NCBI RefSeq assembly: GCF_024978135.1
Contig: NZ_JANTEZ010000006.1
Span: 163,915 to 227,914 of the forward strand
Length of the DNA: 64,000 nt
DNA from: Herbiconiux gentiana
Lineage (GTDB): Bacteria; Actinomycetota; Actinomycetes; Actinomycetales; Microbacteriaceae
Direction of reading: 5' to 3'
The position numbers and the translations under genes are program-made. Under the pieces are notes generated by a model that was not told the DNA's origin, ran no database searches, and was given only the letters and a program-made list of their open reading frames with translations. Numbering within the stretch: position 1 is the stretch's first letter; every line of letters begins with the position of its first letter. Positions 25,301 through 34,508 of the stretch are shown here, in pieces.

Positions 25301-26137
25301 TCAGGTGAGCAGCTGCGTGTCGGGCGGGAGCATGCCGCCCGCATAGAGCTCCAGCGCCGACCGCTGCAGGGCCGTGAGGGCCACACGCTGCGGCCACGGC
25401 CCGTACGAGATGCGGGCGATTCCGAGCTCCTCGTAGCGCTTCGGCGAGAGCGATCCGGGCACGCCGATCACGCTCACCTTCCGCTCGCCGATGCCCTCGA
25501 CGAGCCGCGTCGCGAGCTCCTCGTCGATCAGCCCGGGCACGAACACGCAGGCCGCCCCGGCGTCGAGGTAGGCGCGGCCGCGCTCGATCGCGTCGGCCAC
25601 CGCGTCGTCGAGCGGCCGGTCGCCGCGCATCAGCAGAGCATCCGTTCTCGCATTGAGCACGAAGCGCACCCCCTCGGCCTCGGCCGCCTTCATCACCTCG
25701 GCGACGTTCTCGACCGACTCGATGTGCGGGCGCATGCGGTCTTCGAGGTTGGCGCCCACGACACCCACGCCGATCGCGCGGCGCACCGTGTCGCCCACGT
25801 CGCCGTAGCCGCCCTCGAGGTCGGCGCTCACGGGCAGCGAGGTGGAGAGCGCGATGCGGCCGACGGCCTCGATCATCAGGTCGACGGGGATGCGCTCGCC
25901 GTCCTCGTAGCCGTAGGAGGCGGCGATGGCGTGGCTGGCCGTGGCGAGCGCCTTCGTCTGGGGGAGGTCGGCGAGCACGGTCGCGCTGGCGACGTCCCAG
26001 ACGTTGACGACCGTGAGGATCTCGGGCGCGTGATGCAGGGCGAGCAGCGCGTCGGCGCGGTCGTGCACGAGCTCATGGCTGGGGTGGGCGACGGTGGGGT
26101 CGTAGGCGTCGGCGGTGCCGCCGTGCGGGTCGGTCAT
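25301..26137 (-). CDS. Isocitrate lyase/PEP mutase superfamily enzyme
   Basis: Protein of 278 residues. The core reads VVNVWDVASATVLADLPQTKALATAS, then PVSADLEGGYGD with the Mg-binding acidic residues, then GANLEDRM and FVLNARTDALL, all typical of the carboxyvinyl-carboxyphosphonate phosphorylmutase / methylisocitrate lyase-like branch (PF13714). The isocitrate lyase K-K-C-G-H loop is not present, so it is not a classical isocitrate lyase. It probably cleaves or forms a C-C or C-P bond in a 2-hydroxy or 2-oxo dicarboxylate. The ATG at 26137 has TATGCT 6 nt upstream. Monocistronic. Confidence 0.88.
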   Translation of the reverse strand: MTDPHGGTADAYDPTVAHPSHELVHDRADALLALHHAPEILTVVNVWDVASATVLADLPQTKALATASHAIAASYGYEDGERIPVDLMIEAVGRIALSTSLPVSADLEGGYGDVGDTVRRAIGVGVVGANLEDRMRPHIESVENVAEVMKAAEAEGVRFVLNARTDALLMRGDRPLDDAVADAIERGRAYLDAGAACVFVPGLIDEELATRLVEGIGERKVSVIGVPGSLSPKRYEELGIARISYGPWPQRVALTALQRSALELYAGGMLPPDTQLLT

Positions 26138-26143
26138 GGTGTG

Positions 26144-26149
26144 AGCATA
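26144..26149 (-). promoter_or_regulatory. -10 hexamer TATGCT for the PEP mutase-family gene
   Basis: On the minus strand TATGCT, 6 nt, then ATG at 26137; leaderless arrangement. Confidence 0.55.
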
Positions 26150-26197
26150 CGGCGGCAGCGGGCTGCCGGGTCGGGCCGGTCCCGCGCGATGCACGAG

Positions 26198-27121
26198 TCA
26201 GGCGTGGGCGGCGCAGTGCACGGGCTCGGCGTGCTCGGCGCAGACGACGAGCTGCTCGCGGCAGGCGGGGTCGGCGCAATTGCGCATGGCCGAGGTCGCC
26301 TCGCCGCAGACCACGCAGCGGCCGATCGGCTGCGTGTCGGGCGCGTAGGTGAGCGAGCCGCGGCCGTCGAAGACGTAGAGGGCGCCCTTCCAGAGGCCCC
26401 GGTCGCCGAAGGCCTCGCCGTAGCGCACGATGCCGCCGTCGAGTTGGTACACCTCGCCGAAACCGCGGGCGGTCATCAACGATGACAGCACCTCGCAGCG
26501 GATGCCCCCGGTGCAGTACGTCACCACCGGCTTGCCTTTCAGGTGGTCGTACTTGCCGCTGTCGAGCTCGGCGACGAAGTCGCGGGTGGTCGCCACGTCG
26601 GGCACGACCGCCCCCTCGAAGCGCCCGATGGCGGCCTCGAAGGCGTTGCGGCCGTCGAAGAACACCACCTCCTCGCCCGCGGCGCGCTTGGTCTCGACCA
26701 GCTCGTGCAGCTCCTCGGGAGCGAGGTGCGTACCCCCGCCCACCACTCCGCCGGCGTCGACCGTCAGCTCGCCGGGCGCGCCGAAGCTCACGATCTCGTC
26801 GCGCACCTTGACGCTCAGCCGCGGGAAGTCGGTGCTCGCGCGATAGACCGTGTGCTTCGACGCCGGCCCGTCCTCGAGCCCGGTGCCCTCGCTCCACTTC
26901 ACGTCGAGCTCAGCGAACGGCTCGAACTCCCGGGTCTTCCGCACGTAGCGCTTCACCGCGTCGAGCTCCCCGCCGAGCGTTCCGTTGATGCCGTGCTCCG
27001 AGATCAGGATGCGCCCCCGCAGCCCCAGCGACTCGGCCAAGTCGCGCTGCCAGAGCCTTACCGCCGCGGGGTCGGCCACCGGCGCGAAGACGTAGTAGAG
27101 GATGATCTTCGGCACGGGCAT
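26198..27121 (-). CDS. trhO: tRNA uridine(34) hydroxylase, rhodanese-domain TrhO (YceA)
   Basis: Uses oxygen to make 5-hydroxyuridine at the wobble position of certain tRNAs. Protein of 307 residues. An N-terminal acylphosphatase-like domain ([14 protein letters not shown] to about residue 90) is followed by a rhodanese domain with the active-site cysteine in [11 protein letters not shown] (about 202-212). The C-terminus has a cysteine cluster ([19 protein letters not shown]) and [11 protein letters not shown] that probably binds zinc; this is seen in many family members. The ATG at 27121 follows a consensus-like TAAAAT hexamer by 6 nt. It is divergent from the thioesterase gene. Confidence 0.93.
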   Translation of the reverse strand: MPVPKIILYYVFAPVADPAAVRLWQRDLAESLGLRGRILISEHGINGTLGGELDAVKRYVRKTREFEPFAELDVKWSEGTGLEDGPASKHTVYRASTDFPRLSVKVRDEIVSFGAPGELTVDAGGVVGGGTHLAPEELHELVETKRAAGEEVVFFDGRNAFEAAIGRFEGAVVPDVATTRDFVAELDSGKYDHLKGKPVVTYCTGGIRCEVLSSLMTARGFGEVYQLDGGIVRYGEAFGDRGLWKGALYVFDGRGSLTYAPDTQPIGRCVVCGEATSAMRNCADPACREQLVVCAEHAEPVHCAAHA

Positions 27122-27127
27122 CCGCTG

Positions 27128-27133
27128 ATTTTA
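27128..27133 (-). promoter_or_regulatory. -10 hexamer TAAAAT for trhO
   Basis: A perfect TAnnnT element 6 nt from the ATG on the minus strand; leaderless mRNA predicted. Confidence 0.65.
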
Positions 27134-27219
27134 GTCGTCGGGGATGAGTGGCCCGCCCGATCGTGCCGCCCCCGTTTGTAGGTCTTCACAACAGAGCGGC
27201 CGTTCCGCCGCACGATGTC

Positions 27220-27225
27220 TACGAT
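27220..27225 (+). promoter_or_regulatory. -10 hexamer TACGAT for the thioesterase gene
   Basis: TACGAT, 6 nt, then GTG at 27232. The spacing selects this GTG over upstream in-frame starts such as 27148. Confidence 0.55.
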
Positions 27226-27231
27226 CGCTGC

Positions 27232-27786
27232 GTGCACTTCTTCTTCCGGACCGTCCTCGGCACGCTCACCGCGCGCTTCCGCTCGCCGCTCGGCATCTGG
27301 GACGTGGGGAGCCGCCCGTTCCGGGTGCTGCCGACCGATCTCGACGTGCTGCGGCACATGAACAACGGGGTCTACTTCTCGCTGCTCGACATCGCGCGGC
27401 TCGACGTGCTGACGCGCAGCGGGCTGTGGCCCGAGCTGCAGCGACGCGGCTGGTACCCGGTGGTGGTCGCCGAGACAATGAGCTTCCGGCGGTCGCTCGA
27501 GCTGTGGCAGCGGTTCGAGATCGAGACGCGGATGCTCGGGTTCGACGAGCGCTCGCTGTACGTCGAGCAGCGATTCGTGGTGAAGGGGGAGGTGTACGCG
27601 CGGGCGTTCATCCGGGCACGGCTGCTGAAGCGGGCGGGCGGGATCGTGACCGTGCCGGAGCTGATGGAGCTGCCGGGGGTGGGGGCGGCGCCGGCCGACG
27701 GGCGGATGCCGGAGTGGATCGAGGGGTGGGCCGCGGGGACGCAGCTGCCGTCGACGAAGGTGCCGACGTGGAGCGAGTGGAGCTGA
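27232..27786 (+). CDS. Hot-dog fold acyl-CoA thioesterase
   Basis: Protein of 184 residues starting VHFFFRTVLGTLTARFRSPLG. The motif LPTDLDVLRHMNNGVYFSLLDIAR (about residues 34-57) is the 4HBT signature, with the catalytic aspartate in the D-x-x-x-H-M-N-N stretch, followed by the long helix of the hot-dog fold. Such enzymes hydrolyse medium- or long-chain acyl-CoA. An upstream in-frame start at 27148 would add 28 unconserved residues and is not favoured, because a -10 element lies in that stretch. It converges with the siderophore-interacting protein gene across a strong hairpin. Confidence 0.85.
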   Translation: MHFFFRTVLGTLTARFRSPLGIWDVGSRPFRVLPTDLDVLRHMNNGVYFSLLDIARLDVLTRSGLWPELQRRGWYPVVVAETMSFRRSLELWQRFEIETRMLGFDERSLYVEQRFVVKGEVYARAFIRARLLKRAGGIVTVPELMELPGVGAAPADGRMPEWIEGWAAGTQLPSTKVPTWSEWS

Positions 27787-27809
27787 GGGGTTCTGCGGCG
27801 GTGCCACGC

Positions 27810-27829
27810 GGCTCGGCCGGGGCCGAGCC
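27810..27829. terminator. Hairpin between convergent thioesterase and SIP genes
   Basis: Perfect 9-bp arms GGCTCGGCC / GGCCGAGCC around two G residues. Its position between convergent stops fits a bidirectional terminator, although there is no T-tract. Confidence 0.5.
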
Positions 27830-27850
27830 TCCGCGGAGCGGCCGGGCGGG

Positions 27851-28693
27851 TCAGCTGCGGCGCCAGTAGCCGTTGAGGGCGACGCGGGCTGCGGGCAGGG
27901 CGAGCTCCTTGCGGAGGTGCTGGCGGAGGGGGACGAGCGCGTCGGCCTCGCCTGCGCCGAAGACGAAGGTGCCGTCGTCGAGCGGGCCGAGCCCGCGGAG
28001 TGCCGCGAGGAGCTGGCCGGGGCCGTGCTCGCGGAGGAGCCAGAGGATGTCGGCGCGCATCCGGAGCTCGTCGGGGAAGTAGGCGCGGGCGCGGGCGTCG
28101 TCGACCTCGAGCAGCACCGAGACGGGTGTGGCGGCGGGCAGCTGCTCGAGCCAGCGGGCGATGGCGGGGAGCGCGGACTCGTCGCCGAGGAGCAGCACGC
28201 CGGTCGCGTCGAGGGGGAGGCCCTTCGAGATGCGGGGGCCGCCGACGGCGAGGGGGTCGCCTGGGCGGGCGCTCGCGGCCCAGGTGGAGGCGATGCCGTC
28301 CCCGTGCAGCAGGACGTCGAGGTCGAGCTCGGCCGGGCGCTTGGGGGTGGCGGGGCGGAAGGTGCGGGGGGTGTAGTCGCGGGGGTGGATGGTTGCTGGT
28401 GGGTGGATTTTCGCTGGTGGGTGGATCGGGGCCGGTGCGTCGCCGGGGGCTTGGCGGGTGGTGGGGCCGGCCGCCGGTATTCGGGGGGTGGGCACCGTCA
28501 GCACGCCGGTCGTCGGGTCGGGGAAGAAGACCTTGACGTGGTCATCGGGGCCGGTGGCGGGGAAGTCGTCCAGCTCGGGGCCCGTGAGGGTGACCCGCGC
28601 GAAGACGGGGGTGACCCGGGTGACGCCCACCACGGTGAGGGGGCGCAGCGCCGGCAGGTGATGGGTGGTGGGGCGATCGAAGGGGGCGGGCAT
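27851..28693 (-). CDS. Siderophore-interacting protein (FAD/NAD(P)H ferric-siderophore reductase)
   Basis: Protein of 280 residues. The N-terminal FAD-binding domain (PF08021) starts at TVVGVTRVTPVFARVTLTGPELDDF and contains RDYTPRTFRP, where arginine, tyrosine and threonine contact the flavin. The C-terminal SIP domain (PF04954) has LLLGDESALPAIARWLEQLP and FVFGAGEADAL. It would release iron from ferric siderophores by reduction. An unusual insertion near residues 70-105 is rich in Pro, Ile and His (repeated IHPPA units). It lies directly before the FAD-binding region and is probably a disordered loop. No IdeR/DtxR-type iron box is visible upstream. Confidence 0.9.
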   Translation of the reverse strand: MPAPFDRPTTHHLPALRPLTVVGVTRVTPVFARVTLTGPELDDFPATGPDDHVKVFFPDPTTGVLTVPTPRIPAAGPTTRQAPGDAPAPIHPPAKIHPPATIHPRDYTPRTFRPATPKRPAELDLDVLLHGDGIASTWAASARPGDPLAVGGPRISKGLPLDATGVLLLGDESALPAIARWLEQLPAATPVSVLLEVDDARARAYFPDELRMRADILWLLREHGPGQLLAALRGLGPLDDGTFVFGAGEADALVPLRQHLRKELALPAARVALNGYWRRS

Positions 28694-28790
28694 CCGGTGG
28701 TCTCGTGTCGGGCGCGGTGGGCGAAGCGCGGGTGGTTGGTCGGAGCGGCGGGCCGGCGCGGGTGGTGACTCGGGGTCGGGGTCGCGGCCG

Positions 28791-30443
28791 TCAGAGGGCG
28801 TCGTCGAGCACGGCCATCGCCGCGCTGTGGCCGCCGAGGCCCGAGACGCCGCCGCCGCGGCGGGTGCCCGCGCCGCAAAGCAGGATGCGCGCGTGCTCGG
28901 TCGCGACACCCCAGCGCTCGGCGGCGGTGGCGCGCGGCGCGTCGTCGGGCAGGAAGGGCCAGCTGAGCGGGGCGTGGAAGATGTGTCCGCCGGGGAGGCC
29001 GAGCGCCTGCTCGAGGTCGGCGGTGGTCTTGGTCTCGATGCAGGGGCGGCCGTGCGCGTCGGTGAGCAGGAGCGGTTCGATCGGCTCGGCGAGCACGCTG
29101 TTCAGCGACTCGAGCACGGCGGCCTGCAGTTCGGCGCGGGCCTCGGCCCGGTCGCACCCGGCGACGAGGCGGTGCGGAGTGTGCAGGGCGAAGACGGTGA
29201 GGGTCTGCGCGCCCTGCTCCCGCAGCTCAGGCGACAGGATGCTCGGATCGGTCAGCGAGTGGCAGTAGATCTCGGCCGGAACCGGGCTCGGGATGCGCCC
29301 GCCCTCGGCGTCGAGCACCGCCCGCTCGAGCTGCGACTCGAGTTCGTTGATGTGGAAGGTGCCGCCGAAGGCCGCCTCGGGCGGCACGGTCTCGTCGCGG
29401 AGGCGGGGGAGGCGGCTGAGCAGGAGGTTGGTCTTCGTCTGAGCGCCTTCGGGGATGGGTGCCGGCCAGGGTGCCGGGGCGGGCGTCGCACCGGTTCCGC
29501 CCGGAAGCAGGTGGGCCAGGACCGCGGGGGCGACGTTCGCCAGCACGTAGTCGCCGTGCACAGTCTCGTCTCGGGTGGGGGTGGTGATCGTGTCGTCATC
29601 GGGGTCGTGATCGTCATCGTGGTCGCCGTCCACGGCGGCGGTTCGGTAGACCACCTCGCCGCTGGGTGCGATCGACACCACCTCGGCGCCCAGGCGGAAC
29701 TCCACTCCCGCCTCGCGCGCCACCCGCTCGAGCTCGCCGGTCACGGCGCCCATCCCGCCGACCGGCACGTCCCAGTCGCCCGTCCCGCCACCGATCACGT
29801 GGTACAGGAAGCAGATGTTCTGCTGCAGCGACGGGTCGTCGAGCGATGCGAACGTGCCGATCAGGCCGTCGGTGGCGACGACACCGCGCACGAGGTCGTT
29901 CTCGAAGCGGTCGCGCAGGGTGCGGCCGAGCGGATGCTCGAACAGCTCGGTCCACAGGGCGTCGTCCCCGAGCATCCGTCGCACCTCGGACTCGGTCGGC
30001 AGCGGGCCCGTCATCGTCGGCCAGACGGCCGCGGCCACCCGCGCGAGGTCTGCGCCGAGCGCGTCGAAGGCCTCGGCGTCGCGGTCGGCGCCGATGGCGG
30101 CGAAGGACGCCCGGGTCGCTTCGATGTCGCTGTTGTCGATGAGGAGGCCGCGGTCGGTGCCCGGCTCGGGTGTGTAGGAGGAGTAGCGGCGGCGGATCAG
30201 CCGGAGCTCGAGGCCGAGGTCGTCGATGATCGTCTGCGGCAGCAGGCTGACGAGGTAGGAGTAGCGGCTGAGGCGCGCATCCATGCCGTCGAAGGCATAC
30301 GCCGAGACGGCTGCGCCGCCGAGCACCGGTTGGCGCTCGAGCACACAGACCCGTCGGCCCGCGCGGGCGAGATAGGCGGCGGCCACGAGGCCGTTGTGTC
30401 CTCCACCGACGACGACCACGTCGAAGTTCTGCACAGCTGGCAT
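28791..30443 (-). CDS. Phytoene desaturase-like FAD-dependent oxidoreductase (PYROXD2/COG1233 type)
   Basis: Protein of 550 residues. The N-terminal FAD motif FDVVVVGGGHNGLVAAAYLARAG is followed by CVLERQPVLGGAA, the NHNGL-type fingerprint of the COG1233 family related to carotenoid desaturases and human PYROXD2. The C-terminus LLCGAGTRRGGGVSGLGGHSAAMAVL closes the FAD site. A stretch rich in Asp and His (about residues 270-285) is an unusual insertion. No carotenoid genes are nearby, so a carotenoid role is unsupported. The ATG at 30443 has TAGGCT 6 nt upstream. It is divergent from putA with only 42 bp between the starts. Confidence 0.88.
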   Translation of the reverse strand: MPAVQNFDVVVVGGGHNGLVAAAYLARAGRRVCVLERQPVLGGAAVSAYAFDGMDARLSRYSYLVSLLPQTIIDDLGLELRLIRRRYSSYTPEPGTDRGLLIDNSDIEATRASFAAIGADRDAEAFDALGADLARVAAAVWPTMTGPLPTESEVRRMLGDDALWTELFEHPLGRTLRDRFENDLVRGVVATDGLIGTFASLDDPSLQQNICFLYHVIGGGTGDWDVPVGGMGAVTGELERVAREAGVEFRLGAEVVSIAPSGEVVYRTAAVDGDHDDDHDPDDDTITTPTRDETVHGDYVLANVAPAVLAHLLPGGTGATPAPAPWPAPIPEGAQTKTNLLLSRLPRLRDETVPPEAAFGGTFHINELESQLERAVLDAEGGRIPSPVPAEIYCHSLTDPSILSPELREQGAQTLTVFALHTPHRLVAGCDRAEARAELQAAVLESLNSVLAEPIEPLLLTDAHGRPCIETKTTADLEQALGLPGGHIFHAPLSWPFLPDDAPRATAAERWGVATEHARILLCGAGTRRGGGVSGLGGHSAAMAVLDDAL

Positions 30444-30449
30444 GCCCTG

Positions 30450-30455
30450 AGCCTA
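30450..30455 (-). promoter_or_regulatory. -10 hexamer TAGGCT for the COG1233 oxidoreductase gene
   Basis: Six nucleotides before the ATG at 30443 on the minus strand. It lies 18 bp from the putA -10 in the opposite direction. Confidence 0.5.
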
Positions 30456-30473
30456 ACGGCGGCACCCGCGATC

Positions 30474-30479
30474 TATTCT
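30474..30479 (+). promoter_or_regulatory. -10 hexamer TATTCT for putA
   Basis: TATTCT, then CGGAGC, then ATG at 30486. The GGAG is too near the ATG for a normal Shine-Dalgarno, so a leaderless start is favoured. Confidence 0.6.
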
Positions 30480-30485
30480 CGGAGC

Positions 30486-33400
30486 ATGACCGCGCCGCAC
30501 TCCCACCCGTCCGAGCCTGCCCTCGCGGCGCCTTCACTGGGCGAGGCCGCGGTGGCGCTGGCGCGGCGGTGGGTCGACGAGAGCGCCGATGCGCCGGTCG
30601 ACCCCGCGGCGGCGCGGCTGGCGGGGGTGCTGAAAGACCCAGACGGCCTGGGCTTCACGGTGGGCTTCGTCGACGGTGTGGCACGCCCCGAAGACCTCGC
30701 CGTGGCGGCCAAGAACCTGAAGCGACTGGCCGAGCGGGTGCCGCACTTCCTCCCTCCGGCGCTGCGGGCGGCGGTGGTCACGGGCGGCGCCGTCGGCGAG
30801 GTGCTGCCGCTCGCGGTGGTTCCGCTGGCGCGGCGGGTGCTGCGGGCGATGGTCGGGCACCTCATCGTCGACTCGCGCCCCTCGAAGTTCGGGCCGGCGG
30901 TGAAGAAGCTGCGCGAGGCCGGCGAGGGCGCCGTGCGGCTGAACATCAACCTGCTCGGCGAGGCGGTGCTCGGCGACGCCGAGGCCGCGAACCGCTTGAA
31001 CGGCACGAAGAAGCTCCTGCAGCGCCCCGATGTCGACTACGTCTCGGTCAAGGTCTCGTCGGTCGCGGCCCAGCTGTCGATGTGGGCCTTCGACGAGACG
31101 GTCGAGCGGGTCGCCCAGACGCTCATCCCGCTCTACCGCATCGCGGCGAGAAAGAGTCCGCTGGGGCTCGAGATCGAGAACGGGCTGCCCGACCGCACCT
31201 TCATCAATCTCGACATGGAGGAGTACCGCGACCTCGACCTCACCATCGCGGTCTTCCAGCGCATCCTCGACGAGCCCGACTTCCTCGACCTCGAGGCCGG
31301 CATCGTGCTGCAGGCCTACCTGCCGGATGCGCTTCCCGCCCTCCAGCGCCTGCACGCGTGGGCTGCCGAACGCCGCGCCCGCGGCGGAGCCCCGATCAAG
31401 GTGCGGGTCGTGAAGGGCGCGAACCTCGCGATGGAGCACGTCGACGCGGCGCTGCACGGGTGGCCCCTGGCCACCTTCGACACCAAGCAGCAGACCGACA
31501 CCAACTACAAGCGGGTGCTCGACTGGGCCCTGCGCCCCGAGCACGTCGGCGCCGTGCGCATCGGCGTCGCCGGCCACAACCTGTTCGACCTCGCGTGGGC
31601 CTGGCTGCTGGCCGAGCAGCGCGGGGTTACCGAGGCGGTCGATGTCGAGATGCTGCTGGGCATGGCGACGGGCCAGGCCGAGGCCGTGCGCAAGACCGTC
31701 GGCTCGCTGCTGCTCTACACGCCCGTCGTCGCGCCGAAGGAGTTCGACGTGGCCATCGGCTACCTCGTGCGCCGCCTCGAGGAGAACGCCTCCGACGCCA
31801 ACTTCATGTCGTCCCTCTTCGACCTGGCCTCGACCCCCTCGGCCTTCGCCAAGGAGCGCGACCGCTTCCTGGCGTCGCTCGCGGCGCTGGAGGCGGAGCT
31901 GTCGGCGCCCCCCGCGGAGGGTGGCGTAGGCCGCGACGGCGGCGCTGGCGGCGCGGGCGCCGACCACCACGAGCACGGCGACGGTGCCGTCCACGAGCAG
32001 GTGGACGGTGACGGTGGTAGCAGTGGCGACGGTGGTGCGGGTGACGACTATGAGGAGGGCCAGGGGCAGGACCCCGGCGACGGTGACGGTGGCGCGAGTG
32101 GGGGTCGGTCGCTGTCAGCGCTGGAACGGGAGGCCGCGGAGGCGCTGCGGGAGGCGCTCGCCGAACTGGAGGCGGAGCAGGCGCGCCAGGTCTCCCTCGC
32201 CGAGCTCCGCGGGGAGCCGGAGGGCGACGAGCCCGACGCGGGCGTAGAGGGAGGCATCCAGCCGGGCGCGGAGGGGGTCGTTCCCGCCGGCAGCGTGGGA
32301 GGTGTGCACCACGGCGCGGAGGGAGTCGTTACCGCCGACGCGGGGGGAGTCGTCCACGCCGTCGCGGAGGCGGGTGCCCGGCCGTGGCCGGAACCATGGG
32401 ATTCCGCCGGGGCCGAGCTCGGGCCGCGGCGCACGCAGAACCGGCTGACGGGGGACTTGGAGCCCGCCGCGGCAGAATTCCGCAACACGCCCGACACCGA
32501 CACGTCCCTCGCCGCCAACCGCGCGTGGGGAGCGCGGATCCTTGCCCGGGTGGCAGGGTCGACCCTCGGCACCGAGACGATCGAGTCCGCGCGGGTCGAC
32601 GACGAGGTTCAGCTCGACGGGATCGTCGCGGCCGCGGTCGCCGCCGGGGAGCGGTGGGGGGCCAGGAGTGCCGCCGAGCGCGCGGGGTACATCCGTCGGG
32701 CCGGCTACGCCCTCGAGGCCAACCGCGACCGCCTGATCGAGGTCATGGCGGCCGAGACGGGCAAGACCATCGACCAGGCCGACCCCGAGGTGAGCGAGGC
32801 GATCGACTTCGCCCGCTACTACGCCCACACAGCCCTCGAACTCGACACCGTCGAGGGGGCGGTCTTCGTGCCGTCGCGGCTCACCGTGGTGGTGCCGCCG
32901 TGGAACTTCCCGGTCGCCATCCCGGCCGGGGGAGTTCTCGCGGCGCTCGCCGCCGGCAGCGCCGTCATCATCAAGCCGGCCCCGCAGGCGCGGCGGTCGG
33001 CGGCGGTGATGGTCGAGGCGCTCTGGGAGTCGGGCATCCCGCGTGAGCTGCTCACCCTGGTCGACGTCGACGAGGGCGATCTCGGTCGGCAGCTGATGTC
33101 CGACGAGCGGGTCGACCGGCTCATCCTCACCGGCTCCTACGACACCGCTGCACTCTTCCGGTCGTGGCGGCCGACCCTGCCGCTGCTGGCGGAGACGAGC
33201 GGCAAGAACGCCATCGTGGTGACTCCCAGCGCCGACCTCGACCTGGCCGTGGCTGATCTGGTGTCCAGCGCCTTCGGGCACGCCGGGCAGAAGTGCTCGG
33301 CCGCGAGCCTCGTCATCCTGGTGGGTTCGGTGGCGCGGTCGGAGCGGTTCCGCCGGCAGCTCGTCGACGCCGTCACCTCGCTGACGGTCGGCTGGCCGAC

Positions 33401-34502
33401 CGACCCGGCGAGCCGCATGGGTCCGCTGATCGAGCCCGCGAGCGGCAAGCTCGCCGAGGCTCTCACCACGCTCGGCCAGGGCGAGCGCTGGCTCGTCGAG
33501 CCGAAGCAGCTCGAGGGCAGCGGGCGGCTCTGGTCGCCCGGCGTGCGCGAGGGTGTGCTCCCCGGCTCCGACTTCCACCTCATCGAGTACTTCGGGCCGG
33601 TGCTCGGCATCCTGCATGCCACGAGCCTCGAGCAGGCGATCGAATTGCAGAACGCGGTGCCCTACGGCCTGACCGCCGGGCTGCACTCCCTCGACTCCGA
33701 CGAGGTGCGGCAGTGGCTGGCGACGGTCGAGGCCGGCAACCTCTACGTCAACCGCGGCACCACCGGCGCGATCGTGCGCCGGCAGCCGTTCGGCGGGTGG
33801 AAGAAGTCGTCGGTCGGCGCGGGCGCGAAGGCCGGTGGCCCGAACTACCTGGTGCACCTCGGCGACTGGCGCGCCGAGCCGGGCGAACCCGGAGAGGGCC
33901 CCAACCTCGCCGGCCTCGAGCCGGCTGTCGTGCAGCTGCTCGAGTCGGCGACCGCCGGTCTCGACTGGACCGACTTCGACTTCGCCCGCCGCGGAGCCAA
34001 GAGCGACCAGGCCGCCCTCACCTCGTTCTTCGCGCCGAGCGATCCGTCGGCGCTCGAGGTCGAGCGCAACGTGCTCCGCTACCTGCCGGTGCCGGTCGCC
34101 GTCCGGCTGTCGGAGGGGCGGCCGCTGCACGAGCTCGTGCGGGTGCTCGCCGCCGCCACGCTCGCCCGCGCGAAGGTGTCGGTGAGCTCGGCGAGCAAGC
34201 TGCCGCGGCCCCTCCGGGTGCTGCTGAAGGAGCGCGGGGTCAAGGTCGTGATCGAGAACGACGCGGCCTGGCTGAAGCGGGCGCCGCAGTTCGTGGGGCA
34301 GGTGCCGCGCATCCGGCTGATCGGCGGCGACGCCGGGGCGCTCGCCGTCGCTCTCGACGGGTCGCCCGAGCTGGCGGTGCACGCCGGGGAGGTCACCCTC
34401 GCCGGACGCCTCGAGCTGCTCCCGTTCCTGCGCGAGCAGGCGGTCTCGGCCACGGACCACCGCTTCGGCAACCCCACCCCGCTCCTCGACGGCGTCCTCT
34501 GA
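30486..34502 (+). CDS. putA: Bifunctional proline dehydrogenase / L-glutamate-gamma-semialdehyde dehydrogenase (PutA-like)
   Basis: Oxidises proline to glutamate in two steps: an FAD proline dehydrogenase (about residues 30-465) and an NAD-dependent aldehyde dehydrogenase (about 650-1160). Protein of 1338 residues. The first domain shows the (beta/alpha)8 strands with YVSVKVSSVAAQLS, LEIENGLPDRTFINLDMEEYRDL and VRVVKGANLAMEH. The second has VVVPPWNFPVAIPAGG, general base E903 (LLAETSGKN) and nucleophile C937 (GHAGQKCSAAS). The N-terminal DNA-binding domain of enterobacterial PutA is absent. Between the domains lies an odd linker of roughly 175 residues (about 471-650), acidic and rich in Gly, Asp, Val and Ala. 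Residues about 1160-1338 form the C-terminal domain usual in long PutA proteins. A hairpin follows the stop. Confidence 0.96.
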   Translation: MTAPHSHPSEPALAAPSLGEAAVALARRWVDESADAPVDPAAARLAGVLKDPDGLGFTVGFVDGVARPEDLAVAAKNLKRLAERVPHFLPPALRAAVVTGGAVGEVLPLAVVPLARRVLRAMVGHLIVDSRPSKFGPAVKKLREAGEGAVRLNINLLGEAVLGDAEAANRLNGTKKLLQRPDVDYVSVKVSSVAAQLSMWAFDETVERVAQTLIPLYRIAARKSPLGLEIENGLPDRTFINLDMEEYRDLDLTIAVFQRILDEPDFLDLEAGIVLQAYLPDALPALQRLHAWAAERRARGGAPIKVRVVKGANLAMEHVDAALHGWPLATFDTKQQTDTNYKRVLDWALRPEHVGAVRIGVAGHNLFDLAWAWLLAEQRGVTEAVDVEMLLGMATGQAEAVRKTVGSLLLYTPVVAPKEFDVAIGYLVRRLEENASDANFMSSLFDLASTPSAFAKERDRFLASLAALEAELSAPPAEGGVGRDGGAGGAGADHHEHGDGAVHEQVDGDGGSSGDGGAGDDYEEGQGQDPGDGDGGASGGRSLSALEREAAEALREALAELEAEQARQVSLAELRGEPEGDEPDAGVEGGIQPGAEGVVPAGSVGGVHHGAEGVVTADAGGVVHAVAEAGARPWPEPWDSAGAELGPRRTQNRLTGDLEPAAAEFRNTPDTDTSLAANRAWGARILARVAGSTLGTETIESARVDDEVQLDGIVAAAVAAGERWGARSAAERAGYIRRAGYALEANRDRLIEVMAAETGKTIDQADPEVSEAIDFARYYAHTALELDTVEGAVFVPSRLTVVVPPWNFPVAIPAGGVLAALAAGSAVIIKPAPQARRSAAVMVEALWESGIPRELLTLVDVDEGDLGRQLMSDERVDRLILTGSYDTAALFRSWRPTLPLLAETSGKNAIVVTPSADLDLAVADLVSSAFGHAGQKCSAASLVILVGSVARSERFRRQLVDAVTSLTVGWPTDPASRMGPLIEPASGKLAEALTTLGQGERWLVEPKQLEGSGRLWSPGVREGVLPGSDFHLIEYFGPVLGILHATSLEQAIELQNAVPYGLTAGLHSLDSDEVRQWLATVEAGNLYVNRGTTGAIVRRQPFGGWKKSSVGAGAKAGGPNYLVHLGDWRAEPGEPGEGPNLAGLEPAVVQLLESATAGLDWTDFDFARRGAKSDQAALTSFFAPSDPSALEVERNVLRYLPVPVAVRLSEGRPLHELVRVLAAATLARAKVSVSSASKLPRPLRVLLKERGVKVVIENDAAWLKRAPQFVGQVPRIRLIGGDAGALAVALDGSPELAVHAGEVTLAGRLELLPFLREQAVSATDHRFGNPTPLLDGVL

Positions 34503-34508
34503 CCCGCT

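Noticed and set aside
28694..28790. IdeR/DtxR iron box upstream of the siderophore-interacting protein gene
   Set aside because: No TTAGGTTAGGCTAACCTAA-like 19-bp dyad is present in this gap or near the start codon.
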